16,710 bases of DNA from Pseudomonadota bacterium (lineage in GTDB: Bacteria > Pseudomonadota > Alphaproteobacteria > Rhizobiales > Rhizobiaceae), in NCBI GenBank assembly GCA_023435335.1, contig JAEYRU010000002.1:1-16710 (forward strand), read 5' to 3'. Positions 1-6,668 of the stretch are shown here, one piece after another. Both the position numbers and the translations under genes were made by a program. The notes under the pieces are model-generated. The model saw nothing but the letters and a program-made list of their open reading frames with translations, made no database searches and had not been told where the DNA came from. How positions within the stretch are numbered: the first letter of the stretch is position 1; each line of letters opens with the position of its first letter.

Positions 1-765
1 GAGTTCGGCCTCGCGGATCGCTTCGAGGCCGTTGGCCGGGTCCATCTGGTAGGTGCGCTTGTCGCCGACCAGCGTCTTCGAGGTGCCGATCGCATCACGG
101 AACGGCCCGTAGAAGGCGGAGGCGTATTTCGCCGTGTAGGACATCAGCTGGACGTGGCCGTGGCCCTTCTGGTCGAGGGCGCGGCGGATCGCGCCGATCC
201 GGCCGTCCATCATGTCGGAGGGGGCGATGACGTCGGCACCGGCCTCGGCCTGGATCAGCGCCTGGATGCAGAGCTGCTCGACAGTGGCGTCGTTGACGAT
301 TTCCTCGCCGGCCATAAGGCCGTCGTGGCCGTGGCTGGTATAGGGGTCGAGCGCGACGTCGAGGACGATGCCGACTTCGGGCACCGCCGCCTTGATGGCG
401 CGGGTCGCCGCGCAGACGAGGTTTTCCGGGTTGAGCGCCTCCGAGCCGGTGGGGTCGCGCACGTCCGGGTCGGTGTAGGGAAAGAGCGCGATCGCCGGGA
501 TGCGCAGGTGCGCGGCCCGCTCGGCGGCGGCGACGGCCCGGTCGACCGTCAGCCGCTCGACCCCCGGCATCGAGGGTACCGGCTGGCTCGTGCCTTCGCC
601 GTCGATCAGGAAGATCGGCCAGATCAGGTCGTCCACCGTGAGCCGGTTTTCCTGCACCAGCCGCCGCGACCAGTCGGCCCTGCGCATGCGCCTGAGGCGG
701 CGCCCGCCGGTGATCTCGTCGACGCTGCGCGTGGAAGCGGGGAGGGGGCGGGTTATACGGTTCAT
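1..765 (-). CDS. hemB: Delta-aminolevulinic acid dehydratase (porphobilinogen synthase), 3' end outside window
   Basis: HemB condenses two 5-aminolevulinate molecules into porphobilinogen, the second common step of heme and tetrapyrrole synthesis, in the cytoplasm. The first 255 residues are visible, starting at ATG 765 (MNRITRPLPA) with a GGAGAAAGG ribosome-binding sequence just upstream on the minus strand. Residues 136-149 form the metal-site segment DVALDPYTSHGHDG. It has Asp/Ala where zinc-type enzymes have cysteines, so this is the Mg-type, zinc-independent class common in alphaproteobacteria. The segment SYTAKYASAFYGPFRDA (residues 209-225) carries the first Schiff-base lysine, K213. 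The second catalytic lysine should lie in the C-terminal part, beyond base 1. Family members are about 330-340 aa, so roughly a quarter is missing. The gene is divergent from the acyl-CoA hydrolase gene. Identification is firm. Confidence 0.97.
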   Translation of the reverse strand, partial: MNRITRPLPASTRSVDEITGGRRLRRMRRADWSRRLVQENRLTVDDLIWPIFLIDGEGTSQPVPSMPGVERLTVDRAVAAAERAAHLRIPAIALFPYTDPDVRDPTGSEALNPENLVCAATRAIKAAVPEVGIVLDVALDPYTSHGHDGLMAGEEIVNDATVEQLCIQALIQAEAGADVIAPSDMMDGRIGAIRRALDQKGHGHVQLMSYTAKYASAFYGPFRDAIGTSKTLVGDKRTYQMDPANGLEAIREAEL

Positions 766-788
766 GGGGCCTTTCTCCGGTTGGCGGC

Positions 789-816
789 GTCATAGCATGC
801 CGTCGCATTGGGACAA
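789..816 (-). promoter_or_regulatory. Candidate sigma70-type promoter for hemB
   Basis: On the minus strand, TTGTCC (811-816) and TATGAC (789-794) are separated by 16 bases. This would start transcription about 15-20 bases before the hemB start codon. The -10 matches TATAAT at four of six positions. The pair was found by eye and is not proven. Confidence 0.4.
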
Positions 817-858
817 AGCAGTCGCCGCCCGTTTGTGGGCCGGCCAGGGGATGCTGCG

Positions 859-887
859 TTGACGCACCCCGCCACGCTTCGTAACAA
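859..887 (+). promoter_or_regulatory. Candidate sigma70-type promoter for the acyl-CoA hydrolase gene
   Basis: TTGACG (859-864) matches the -35 consensus at five of six positions. It is followed after 17 bases by a weaker -10, TAACAA (882-887). The implied transcript start, near 894, lies about 25 bases before the chosen GTG start at 919. This also argues against the longer reading frame that begins upstream at TTG 808. Confidence 0.45.
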
Positions 888-918
888 AACACTGCGGGAT
901 TCGCGCTGGAGGGCAGGC

Positions 919-1968
919 GTGACGACAGACTTCGGCGGCGGCGGCGAAATCGGCTTCGAGCGCGACGGGCTCGCCGGCGTCGTCACGCTGTCGCGGCCTG
1001 CGTCGCTCAACGCCGTGACGCATCGGATGGTGCTGGCACTGGAGCGCGCGCTCGATGCCTGGCGCGACGATCCGGACGTGGATCTGGTGATCATCCGCGC
1101 AGAGGGCCGGGCGTTTTCGGCCGGCGGCGACATCGTCGACATCTACCGTGCAGGCAAGGCGGGCGATCCGCCCGTCCAGTTCTTCGCCGACGAGTACCGC
1201 CTGAACGCGAAGATCGCGGCCTATCCCAAGCCCTACATCGCCCTCATTGACGGCATCGCCATGGGCGGCGGCGTGGGCGTCTCGTATCATGGCGCCTTCC
1301 GGATCGTGACCGAGAACGCCGTCTTCGCAATGCCCGAGGTCGGCATCGGCTTCTTTCCGGATGTCGGAGGCAGCCACATCCTGCCGCGGCTCAAGGGCGC
1401 CGTAGGCATGTATCTCGCCCTGACCGGCACCCGCATCCGCTGGGGCGACCAGCTCTGGTGCGGACTTGCCACGCACGCTGTCGAATCGTCCCAACTGGCG
1501 CTCCTGGCGCGGGAGCTAACCCGCAGCGGTAATCCTCGGCAGATCCTGAACGCGCACGCCGTGGTCCCTGAACGCCAGATCGACGAGGCGCGCGTCTTTG
1601 CCATCAACAAGCATTTCTCGCTTGGCTCGCTCGACGCCGTCATCGCCAGCCTCGAGGGGGACGCCGCCGCCGACACGTTCGCGGCCGAAACGCTTGCCGT
1701 GCTGCGGACCAAATCGCCGACCAGCCTCCGTGTCGCTTTCGACCAGATCGAAGCTGGCGCGGCGCTCGAGATGGACGAGTGCATGCGCATGGAGTTCCGC
1801 ATCCTCAACCGTATGCTCGCCGGCCATGATTTCTACGAGGGAATTCGCGCCGCCGTCATCGACAAGGACAACGCGCCGGCGTGGCGCCCGGCGAGCCTAG
1901 ACGAGGTCGATCCGGCGGCGGTGGCAGCGCATTTCGAGCCGCTTCCCGGAGGGGAACTGCGACTGTGA
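919..1968 (+). CDS. 3-hydroxyisobutyryl-CoA hydrolase-like protein (crotonase superfamily)
   Basis: The 349-aa product belongs to the crotonase (enoyl-CoA hydratase/isomerase) superfamily, and its full length matches 3-hydroxyisobutyryl-CoA hydrolase (HIBCH). That enzyme releases 3-hydroxyisobutyrate from its CoA ester in valine breakdown. Visible signatures are the oxyanion-hole segments SAGGDI (residues 67-72) and GIAMGGGVGVSYHG (112-125). The segment AMPEVGIGFFPDVGG (137-151) contains E140 and D148, equivalent to the proposed catalytic Glu/Asp of HIBCH. A C-terminal GHDFYEGIRAAVIDKD is also HIBCH-like. The start is GTG 919 because GGAGGG lies at 908-913; an in-frame TTG at 808 would add 37 non-family residues. 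The TGA stop overlaps the next gene's ATG (TGATG). Other acyl-CoA substrates are possible, since this family is often annotated only as enoyl-CoA hydratase/isomerase. Confidence 0.88.
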   Translation: MTTDFGGGGEIGFERDGLAGVVTLSRPASLNAVTHRMVLALERALDAWRDDPDVDLVIIRAEGRAFSAGGDIVDIYRAGKAGDPPVQFFADEYRLNAKIAAYPKPYIALIDGIAMGGGVGVSYHGAFRIVTENAVFAMPEVGIGFFPDVGGSHILPRLKGAVGMYLALTGTRIRWGDQLWCGLATHAVESSQLALLARELTRSGNPRQILNAHAVVPERQIDEARVFAINKHFSLGSLDAVIASLEGDAAADTFAAETLAVLRTKSPTSLRVAFDQIEAGAALEMDECMRMEFRILNRMLAGHDFYEGIRAAVIDKDNAPAWRPASLDEVDPAAVAAHFEPLPGGELRL

Positions 1969-2390
1969 TGGACGGCATGACCGAGGAACACATCAAGGTC
2001 TCGGTGACGGGGCTGGTGTACCAGTGGTTCAGCCGCGGCCTCGCAGTCCTGTGTCTCCTGCTCGGCCTGTCCTACTGGATTCGCCTGATCGGCTACTACC
2101 AGGGTGAACTCTGGCGCTTCGACCTCATGCCGCCGCACTGGCAGGTGGTGGCGGTCTCGCTCGCCGTGCTCTTCCCCTTGGCCGCGAGCGGCCTGTGGAT
2201 GCTGGCCTCCTGGGGGCCGGTGATCTGGTTCATCGCCGCGGCGGTGGAGACGATCATGTATGCCGGTTTTCCCGAACTCTACGGCGACCGCTTCCAGGCG
2301 GTCGTCGGGCACGGCCTCATCCTGCTCCTGCTGCTCGCGTTCCAGCTTGCGTTCTTCCTGGAGCGCCGGCGCAGCCAGGACGCCGTCTGA
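1968..2390 (+). CDS. Small four-helix membrane protein, DUF6163-like, function unknown
   Basis: The 140-aa product has no assigned function. It shows four hydrophobic stretches long enough to span the membrane, at about residues 16-43, 58-80, 83-100 and 112-131. The tail ends in ERRRSQDAV and is probably cytoplasmic by the positive-inside rule. No catalytic motif is visible. I associate it from memory with the DUF6163 family of Hyphomicrobiales, found beside LdtR-type regulators; this was not checked. The ATG overlaps the upstream stop codon, so translation is probably coupled to the hydrolase gene. A second ATG lies three codons in (1977). GGAGGGG at 1948-1954 could serve as ribosome-binding site, although its spacing to ATG 1968 is rather long. 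Its position before ldtR hints at an envelope role, which is inference only. Confidence 0.8.
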   Translation: MDGMTEEHIKVSVTGLVYQWFSRGLAVLCLLLGLSYWIRLIGYYQGELWRFDLMPPHWQVVAVSLAVLFPLAASGLWMLASWGPVIWFIAAAVETIMYAGFPELYGDRFQAVVGHGLILLLLLAFQLAFFLERRRSQDAV

Positions 2391-2447
2391 GCCCGCAACC
2401 TCTCGAATTCTCCCTCCACCGTTAACCGCCCATTCAGCGTCTTTTGC

Positions 2448-2461
2448 ATGCCGGCTGGCAT
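2448..2461. promoter_or_regulatory. Short dyad ATGCC-N4-GGCAT upstream of ldtR
   Basis: Perfect 5-bp arms (2448-2452 and 2457-2461) flank GGCT. It directly abuts the next dyad. It could be an operator half or a small RNA hairpin; nothing in the sequence decides between them. Confidence 0.3.
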
Positions 2462-2484
2462 AACCTCCTGTTAAGGCTGAGGTT
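2462..2484. promoter_or_regulatory. Inverted repeat AACCTC-N11-GAGGTT upstream of ldtR
   Basis: Perfect 6-bp arms (2462-2467 and 2479-2484) span 23 bp, about 90-110 bp before the ldtR start. Size and placement suit a binding site for a winged-helix dimer, possibly LdtR itself, but this is inferred from position only. Confidence 0.35.
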
Positions 2485-2488
2485 TAAG

Positions 2489-2509
2489 TCGAATTTTAGA
2501 GGCATTCGA
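2489..2509. promoter_or_regulatory. Inverted repeat TCGAAT-N9-ATTCGA upstream of ldtR
   Basis: Perfect 6-bp arms (2489-2494 and 2504-2509) span 21 bp in an AT-richer stretch before ldtR. The same word occurs at 2403-2408 and, as ATTCGAAT, at 3272-3279 in the spacer before the transpeptidase gene. It is a candidate operator; no convincing -35/-10 pair could be fixed nearby. Confidence 0.4.
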
Positions 2510-2572
2510 TAAGGTCGCGATCAAGGTGAGAAACAAAAAAGTCACCAGGCGTCAAACGGAGAGGCAACCAAA

Positions 2573-3091
2573 ATGATGACTTCGCGTCAGGAGGCGAAAA
2601 CCGCCCCAGCAGCCAACGAGGATCCGCGCAACGCGATCCGCTCGCTTTACCTGGAATCCCTGCAACTGGTCGAACGCCTGCACCGCAGGCTGCTCGACGT
2701 GATCAAGGACGAGTTCGACCGCAAGGGCCGCAACGACATCAACGCCATCCAGGCGCTGCTGCTGTTCAACATCGGCAATGCGGAACTGACGGCCGGAGAA
2801 CTGCGCTCGCGCGGCTACTATCTCGGCTCGAACGTCTCCTACAACCTGAAGAAGCTGGTGGAACTGGGCTTCATCAATCACCAGCGCTCGCGGGTGGACC
2901 GCCGTTCCGTCCGCGTCAGCCTGACCCCCAAGGGCCAGGAGATCGCGGACGTCGTGGGCCGTCTCTACGAGCGTCATGTCGGCTCGATCGAGCAGGTCGG
3001 CGGCATCAACCGCGAGGATTTCCACCAGATGAACCGGGCGTTGCAGCGTCTCGACCGCTTCTGGAACGATACGATCGCTTACCGGATGTAA
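2573..3091 (+). CDS. ldtR: MarR-family winged-helix transcriptional regulator, LdtR-like
   Basis: The 172-aa product has the MarR layout: N-terminal dimerisation helix (about residues 20-50), a winged helix-turn-helix (about 57-118) and a C-terminal dimerisation helix. The segment around residues 72-97 (LTAGELRSRGYYLGSNVSYNLKKLVE, named here by its ends L72 and E97) holds the recognition helix. The wing is QRSRVDRRSVRV at 104-115. In Liberibacter, LdtR controls the adjacent L,D-transpeptidase gene and osmotic tolerance. The same adjacency here, with an L,D-transpeptidase immediately downstream, supports the name. The start is ATG 2573, 8 bases after GGAGAGG (2558-2564); the next codon is also ATG. 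The gene is followed by its own terminator. The ligand cannot be read from sequence. Confidence 0.88.
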   Translation: MMTSRQEAKTAPAANEDPRNAIRSLYLESLQLVERLHRRLLDVIKDEFDRKGRNDINAIQALLLFNIGNAELTAGELRSRGYYLGSNVSYNLKKLVELGFINHQRSRVDRRSVRVSLTPKGQEIADVVGRLYERHVGSIEQVGGINREDFHQMNRALQRLDRFWNDTIAYRM

Positions 3092-3156
3092 GGCTCACCT
3101 TCTCATCCTGCCCCTGCCGCCCCGGGGAACCGGCGGGACATGGCGGCACGCGGCGA

Positions 3157-3190
3157 AAAACCGGCGCTTTCCAGGCGCCGGTTTTCTTTT
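3157..3190 (+). terminator. Intrinsic terminator of ldtR
   Basis: A perfect 11-bp stem, AAAACCGGCGC (3157-3167) pairing with GCGCCGGTTTT (3175-3185), closes a 7-base loop and is followed by CTTTT. This is a textbook rho-independent terminator 65 bases after the ldtR stop. It indicates that the transpeptidase gene has its own promoter. Confidence 0.9.
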
Positions 3191-3266
3191 GTCGGCACGC
3201 CACTGTTGCCGGATTGCGACAGCGCCGGGCCGCGCCCGCGCAAGGGCTTCCGCTGGCCACGTTGCC

Positions 3267-3282
3267 GCCATATTCGAATGGC
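3267..3282. promoter_or_regulatory. Dyad GCCAT-N6-ATGGC containing ATTCGAAT
   Basis: The 5-bp arms (3267-3271 and 3278-3282) flank ATTCGA. The internal 8-mer ATTCGAAT (3272-3279) is itself a perfect palindrome. It shares the TCGAAT word with the ldtR upstream region and lies about 160-175 bp before the transpeptidase start, so it is a candidate site for LdtR acting at a distance. Confidence 0.35.
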
Positions 3283-3400
3283 TTTCCCTTGACCGTGTTC
3301 CTGTAGTCCGCCGCCTCGCGAAGCCTTGTGCAGTCGGTGTGCAGGTGGACTTGCCGCAACCGTCTTGGCGGTTTGTTTACTTTGATTTGATGGTGATGGG

Positions 3401-3417
3401 CCGATATTGGTTATCGG
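3401..3417. promoter_or_regulatory. Inverted repeat CCGATA-N5-TATCGG before the L,D-transpeptidase gene
   Basis: Perfect 6-bp arms span 17 bp and end 14 bases before the GGAGG ribosome-binding site (3432-3436). It could be an operator, within the size range of MarR-family sites, or a stem in the 5' untranslated RNA that affects translation. Confidence 0.4.
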
Positions 3418-3442
3418 AACCACGCGCAACCGGAGGTGACTG

Positions 3443-4699
3443 ATGTCCCTGAAACGCCGCAGCTTCCTCAGAGGTGCGGGAGCGCTCGCCGCTTCGACAT
3501 TTGCTTCGTCAGCGCTTGCGCAGACGGTGATAGACGAGATCCTGAATGCGCCGCGGCGCGGCGGCTGGAACGATCAGTTCGACGCGGGCGCGAGCACCGG
3601 CGGCGCCAGCGTGGCTTCGACGCTTCCGATCTACAGCCCCGAGACGGTTTTCTACGTCGAGCAGGCCATCGGCCATTACCAGGGCATCGTTGCGCAAGGC
3701 GGATGGCCCGTCGTGCCCGCGACCAAGAAGCTGAAGCTCGGCGTCATCGATCCAGACGTAGAGATGTTGCGCCGCAGGCTCATGGTATCCGGCGATCTGT
3801 CGATGGCGGCCGGAATCAGCCCCGCCTTCGATTCTTACGTGGATGCCGCCCTCAAGCGCTTCCAGGCCCGCCACGGGCTGCCGGCCGACGGCGTCACCGG
3901 CCATTACACCTTCGCGGCGATGAACGTGAGCGCGCCGATCCGCCTCGCGCAGCTCGAGACGAACCTCGTGCGGCTCCGCTCCATGTCTGGGTCGCTCGGT
4001 GAACGCTACGTGATGGTCAATATCCCCGCGGCCTCGATCGAAGCGGTCGAGAACGGGCGGGTGGTGCTGCGCCACACGGCCGTCGTCGGCAAGGTCGACC
4101 GCCAGACGCCGATCCTGAGCTCCAGGATCAACGAAATCATCATCAACCCTTACTGGAACGCCCCGGAATCAATCGTCCGCAAGGACATCATCCCCTTGAT
4201 GCGCAAGGACCCGGAGTACCTGACCAAAAACAACATCCGCATCCTCGGGCCCAACGGCGACGAGGTGGACCCGCTGACCATCGACTGGTCGACGGAGGAG
4301 GCGGCCAAGCTGCGGTTCCGCCAGGACCCCGGCAAGATCAACGCCATGTCCGCGGTGAAGATCAACTTCCCCAACGAGCATGCCGTCTACATGCACGACA
4401 CGCCGCAGCAGAGCCTGTTTACCGACCTCGACCGCTTCCACTCGTCGGGCTGCGTGCGCGTCCAGAACGTGCGCGATCTCGTCACCTGGCTGCTCCGGGG
4501 CACCGAGGGGTGGGACCGCGGACGCTTCGAGCAGACCATCAAGTCGGGCGAAAGCACGCCTGTCGGGCTGGCCCAGCCCGTTCCGGTCTATTTCACTTAT
4601 GTCTCGGCGTGGTCGACGGGCGACGCCGTCGTGCACTTCCGCGACGACATCTACGGTCGCGACGGCGTGGACGAGCTGCAGCTTTCCAGCACGCTCTGA
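3443..4699 (+). CDS. ldtP: Tat-exported L,D-transpeptidase (YkuD domain) with peptidoglycan-binding segment, LdtP-like
   Basis: The 418-aa product is a predicted periplasmic L,D-transpeptidase, forming meso-DAP crosslinks in peptidoglycan or attaching proteins to it. Residues 1-26 are a Tat-type signal (R5-R6-S-F-L) ending ALA, with likely cleavage before Q27. Residues about 100-160 resemble a PG_binding_1 module (VDAALKRFQARHGLPADGVTG, start near 133). The YkuD domain spans roughly 185-365 and has H318 (YMHDTP) and the catalytic motif SSGCVR with nucleophile C337. The HDTP...SSGC arrangement resembles the larger YcbB/LdtD-type enzymes. The start is ATG 3443, 6 bases after GGAGG. It is the neighbour of ldtR, which probably controls it. 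Which crosslink it makes cannot be told from sequence. Confidence 0.92.
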   Translation: MSLKRRSFLRGAGALAASTFASSALAQTVIDEILNAPRRGGWNDQFDAGASTGGASVASTLPIYSPETVFYVEQAIGHYQGIVAQGGWPVVPATKKLKLGVIDPDVEMLRRRLMVSGDLSMAAGISPAFDSYVDAALKRFQARHGLPADGVTGHYTFAAMNVSAPIRLAQLETNLVRLRSMSGSLGERYVMVNIPAASIEAVENGRVVLRHTAVVGKVDRQTPILSSRINEIIINPYWNAPESIVRKDIIPLMRKDPEYLTKNNIRILGPNGDEVDPLTIDWSTEEAAKLRFRQDPGKINAMSAVKINFPNEHAVYMHDTPQQSLFTDLDRFHSSGCVRVQNVRDLVTWLLRGTEGWDRGRFEQTIKSGESTPVGLAQPVPVYFTYVSAWSTGDAVVHFRDDIYGRDGVDELQLSSTL

Positions 4700-4717
4700 T
4701 ACGATCTCGCACTCGAC

Positions 4718-4751
4718 ACGAAGGCCGTCCGCGTCCGCGGGCGGCCTTCGT
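4718..4751 (+). terminator. Strong hairpin after ldtP, probable terminator without a U-tract
   Basis: A 15-bp stem (4718-4732 with 4737-4751) contains one T-G pair and has a 4-base loop, GTCC. The outer arms are ACGAAGGCCG and CGGCCTTCGT. It begins 18 bases after the ldtP stop. No T-run follows, so termination may be weak, or the hairpin may protect the transcript's 3' end. Confidence 0.6.
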
Positions 4752-4881
4752 CGCGTCTGGAGGGCGGATATTGCTCCATCGTCGGGACGGGGCAAGATTT
4801 CGCACCCCCGCACGTGGCAGGGGGCGATGAAACGTGTTAAGCGCGCGGCTCCACCGCGTTGACAGACTCGAAGGACCACCA

Positions 4882-6195
4882 ATGGCGACAGCGACAGCTC
4901 ATTCGGCGCCTGCCGATACCTTTTTTTCCGCGCCGCTCGAGGAAGTGGATCCGGAGATTTTCGGCGCCATCCGCTCCGAGCTCGGTCGCCAGCGCCACGA
5001 GATCGAGCTGATCGCCTCCGAAAACATCGTCTCCCGTGCCGTGCTCGAGGCGCAGGGCTCGATCATGACGAACAAGTACGCGGAAGGTTATCCAGGCAAG
5101 CGCTACTACGGCGGCTGCGAATTCGTCGACATTGCCGAGGAACTGGCCATCGAGCGGGCGAAGAAGCTGTTTTCCTGCAACTTCGCCAATGTGCAGCCGA
5201 ACTCCGGCAGCCAGATGAACCAGGCCGTGTTCCTTGCGCTGCTGCAGCCGGGCGACACCTTCATGGGTCTCGACCTCAACTCCGGCGGCCACCTGACGCA
5301 CGGTTCGCCGGTGAACATGTCAGGCAAGTGGTTCAACGTCGTGTCCTACGGCGTGCGCCGTGATGACCACCTGCTCGACATGGAAGAGGTGGAACGGCTG
5401 GCGCGCGAGCATCGACCGAAGCTGATCCTGGCCGGCGGCACCGCCTATTCCCGAGTGTGGGACTGGAAGCGCTTCCGCGAGATCGCCGACGAGGTGGGGG
5501 CCTACCTGATGGTCGACATGGCGCACATCGCGGGCCTTGTGGCCGGCGGGGTGCATCCGTCGCCGCTGCCCCATGCGCATGTGGTGACCACGACGACCCA
5601 CAAGTCGCTGCGCGGTCCACGCGGCGGCATGATCCTCACCAACGACGAGGATATTGCCAAGAGGATCAACTCCGCAGTCTTTCCGGGCCTGCAGGGCGGC
5701 CCGCTGATGCACGTGATCGCTGCCAAGGCCGTGGCGTTCGGCGAGGCGCTGCAGCCCTCCTTCAAGACGTATGCAGCCGATATCGTCGCCAATGCCAAGG
5801 CGCTCGCCGCCAGCCTGCAGGAGACGGGGCTCGACATCGTGTCGGGCGGCACCGACAATCATCTCATGCTGGTCGACCTGCGGCCCAAGAACGCCACCGG
5901 AAAGCGCGCCGAGGCAGCCCTCGGCCGCGCCAACATCACCTGCAACAAGAACGGCATTCCCTTCGACCCCGAGCGCCCCTTCGTGACGTCCGGCGTCAGG
6001 CTGGGCACGCCGGCAGGCACCACGCGCGGCTTCGGCCAGGCCGAGTTCCGCGAGATCGGCAAGCTGATCGCAGAAGTGCTCGACGGGCTGAAGGCGGCCA
6101 ATTCGGACGAAGGCAACGCCGCCGTCGAGGAAGTCGTCAAGGGCAAGGTGATCGCACTGACCGACCGCTTCCCGCTGTATCCTTATATGGGCTGA
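4882..6195 (+). CDS. glyA: Serine hydroxymethyltransferase
   Basis: GlyA is a cytoplasmic PLP enzyme that interconverts serine plus tetrahydrofolate with glycine plus 5,10-methylenetetrahydrofolate, feeding purine, thymidylate and methionine synthesis. The 437-aa length is normal. Visible family blocks are HEIELIASENIVS near the N terminus, TNKYAEGYPGKRYYGGCEFVD, LNSGGHLTHGSPVN, DMAHIAGLVAGGVHPSP, and VTTTTHKSLRGPRGG with the PLP-binding lysine K241. The start is ATG 4882, with GAAGGA at 4870-4875; an in-frame upstream start at 4834 would add 16 residues with no family support. It is the first gene of the tightly packed block with nrdR and the rib genes. The 130 bases before it show no confident promoter. 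Confidence 0.98.
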   Translation: MATATAHSAPADTFFSAPLEEVDPEIFGAIRSELGRQRHEIELIASENIVSRAVLEAQGSIMTNKYAEGYPGKRYYGGCEFVDIAEELAIERAKKLFSCNFANVQPNSGSQMNQAVFLALLQPGDTFMGLDLNSGGHLTHGSPVNMSGKWFNVVSYGVRRDDHLLDMEEVERLAREHRPKLILAGGTAYSRVWDWKRFREIADEVGAYLMVDMAHIAGLVAGGVHPSPLPHAHVVTTTTHKSLRGPRGGMILTNDEDIAKRINSAVFPGLQGGPLMHVIAAKAVAFGEALQPSFKTYAADIVANAKALAASLQETGLDIVSGGTDNHLMLVDLRPKNATGKRAEAALGRANITCNKNGIPFDPERPFVTSGVRLGTPAGTTRGFGQAEFREIGKLIAEVLDGLKAANSDEGNAAVEEVVKGKVIALTDRFPLYPYMG

Positions 6196-6200
6196 CCTTC

Positions 6201-6665
6201 ATGCGCTGCCCGTACTGCCAGTCGCTCGACACACAAGTGAAGGATTCCCGCCCCGCCGAAGACGGGGCGGCAATCCGCAGGCGGCGCGTCTGCCCGGATT
6301 GCGGCGGCCGTTTCACCACCTTCGAGCGGGTGCAGCTTCGCGACCTGGTGGTCGCGAAGAGAAGCGGCCGCAAGATGCCGTTCGACCGCGACAAGCTGAT
6401 GCGCTCCTTCGACATCGCGCTCAGGAAACGCAATGTCGATCCGGAGCGGGTGGAGCGCGCGGTGACCGGCATCGTGCGGCAGCTGGAGAGCTCCGGCGAG
6501 AGCGAGATACCCTCCGACAAGATCGGGGAGCTTGTCATGGAGGCGCTGAAGTCGCTCGACGATGTCGCTTACGTCCGCTTCGCCTCCGTCTACCGCAACT
6601 TCCGCGAGGCGCGCGACTTCCACGAACTGCTCGGCGAGCTCAAGGGCGAGGAAGAGGCTGGCTGA
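6201..6665 (+). CDS. nrdR: Transcriptional repressor NrdR
   Basis: NrdR is a zinc-ribbon/ATP-cone repressor that senses ATP/dATP and shuts off ribonucleotide reductase genes. The 154-aa product starts MRCPYC. The zinc ligands are C3, C6, C31 and C34 (CPYC and CPDC), and the ATP-cone covers about residues 49-139, beginning LVVAKRSGRKMPFDRDKL. The ATG lies 5 bases after the glyA stop and has only a weak ribosome-binding sequence, so translation probably depends on ribosomes finishing glyA. Placement between glyA and the ribD gene is common in proteobacteria. The NrdR targets (nrd genes) are not in this window. Confidence 0.97.
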   Translation: MRCPYCQSLDTQVKDSRPAEDGAAIRRRRVCPDCGGRFTTFERVQLRDLVVAKRSGRKMPFDRDKLMRSFDIALRKRNVDPERVERAVTGIVRQLESSGESEIPSDKIGELVMEALKSLDDVAYVRFASVYRNFREARDFHELLGELKGEEEAG

Positions 6666-6668
6666 TCC

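Larger units (their letters stand above)
3092..3442. other. 351-bp intergenic region between ldtR and the L,D-transpeptidase gene
   Basis: It holds the ldtR terminator (3157-3190), a dyad GCCAT-N6-ATGGC around ATTCGAAT (3267-3282), an AT-richer stretch from about 3371 to 3390, and a dyad just before the transpeptidase ribosome-binding site (3401-3417). I see no credible gene in it: the open frames are GC-driven or begin inside the terminator. No strong -35/-10 pair is visible, which would fit a promoter that needs an activator. Confidence 0.6.

Noticed and set aside
808..918. N-terminal extension of the acyl-CoA hydrolase from TTG 808
   Set aside because: The added residues do not resemble the family, they cover the probable promoter, and GTG 919 has a well-spaced GGAGGG.
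3289..3317. TTGACC at 3289 as the -35 of an ldtP promoter
   Set aside because: No -10-like hexamer occurs at 16-18 bases downstream, and the site lies about 150 bp before the gene.
3189..3443. 84-codon open frame in the ldtR-ldtP spacer
   Set aside because: It starts inside the ldtR terminator at a non-ATG codon, has no ribosome-binding site and has no protein-like pattern.
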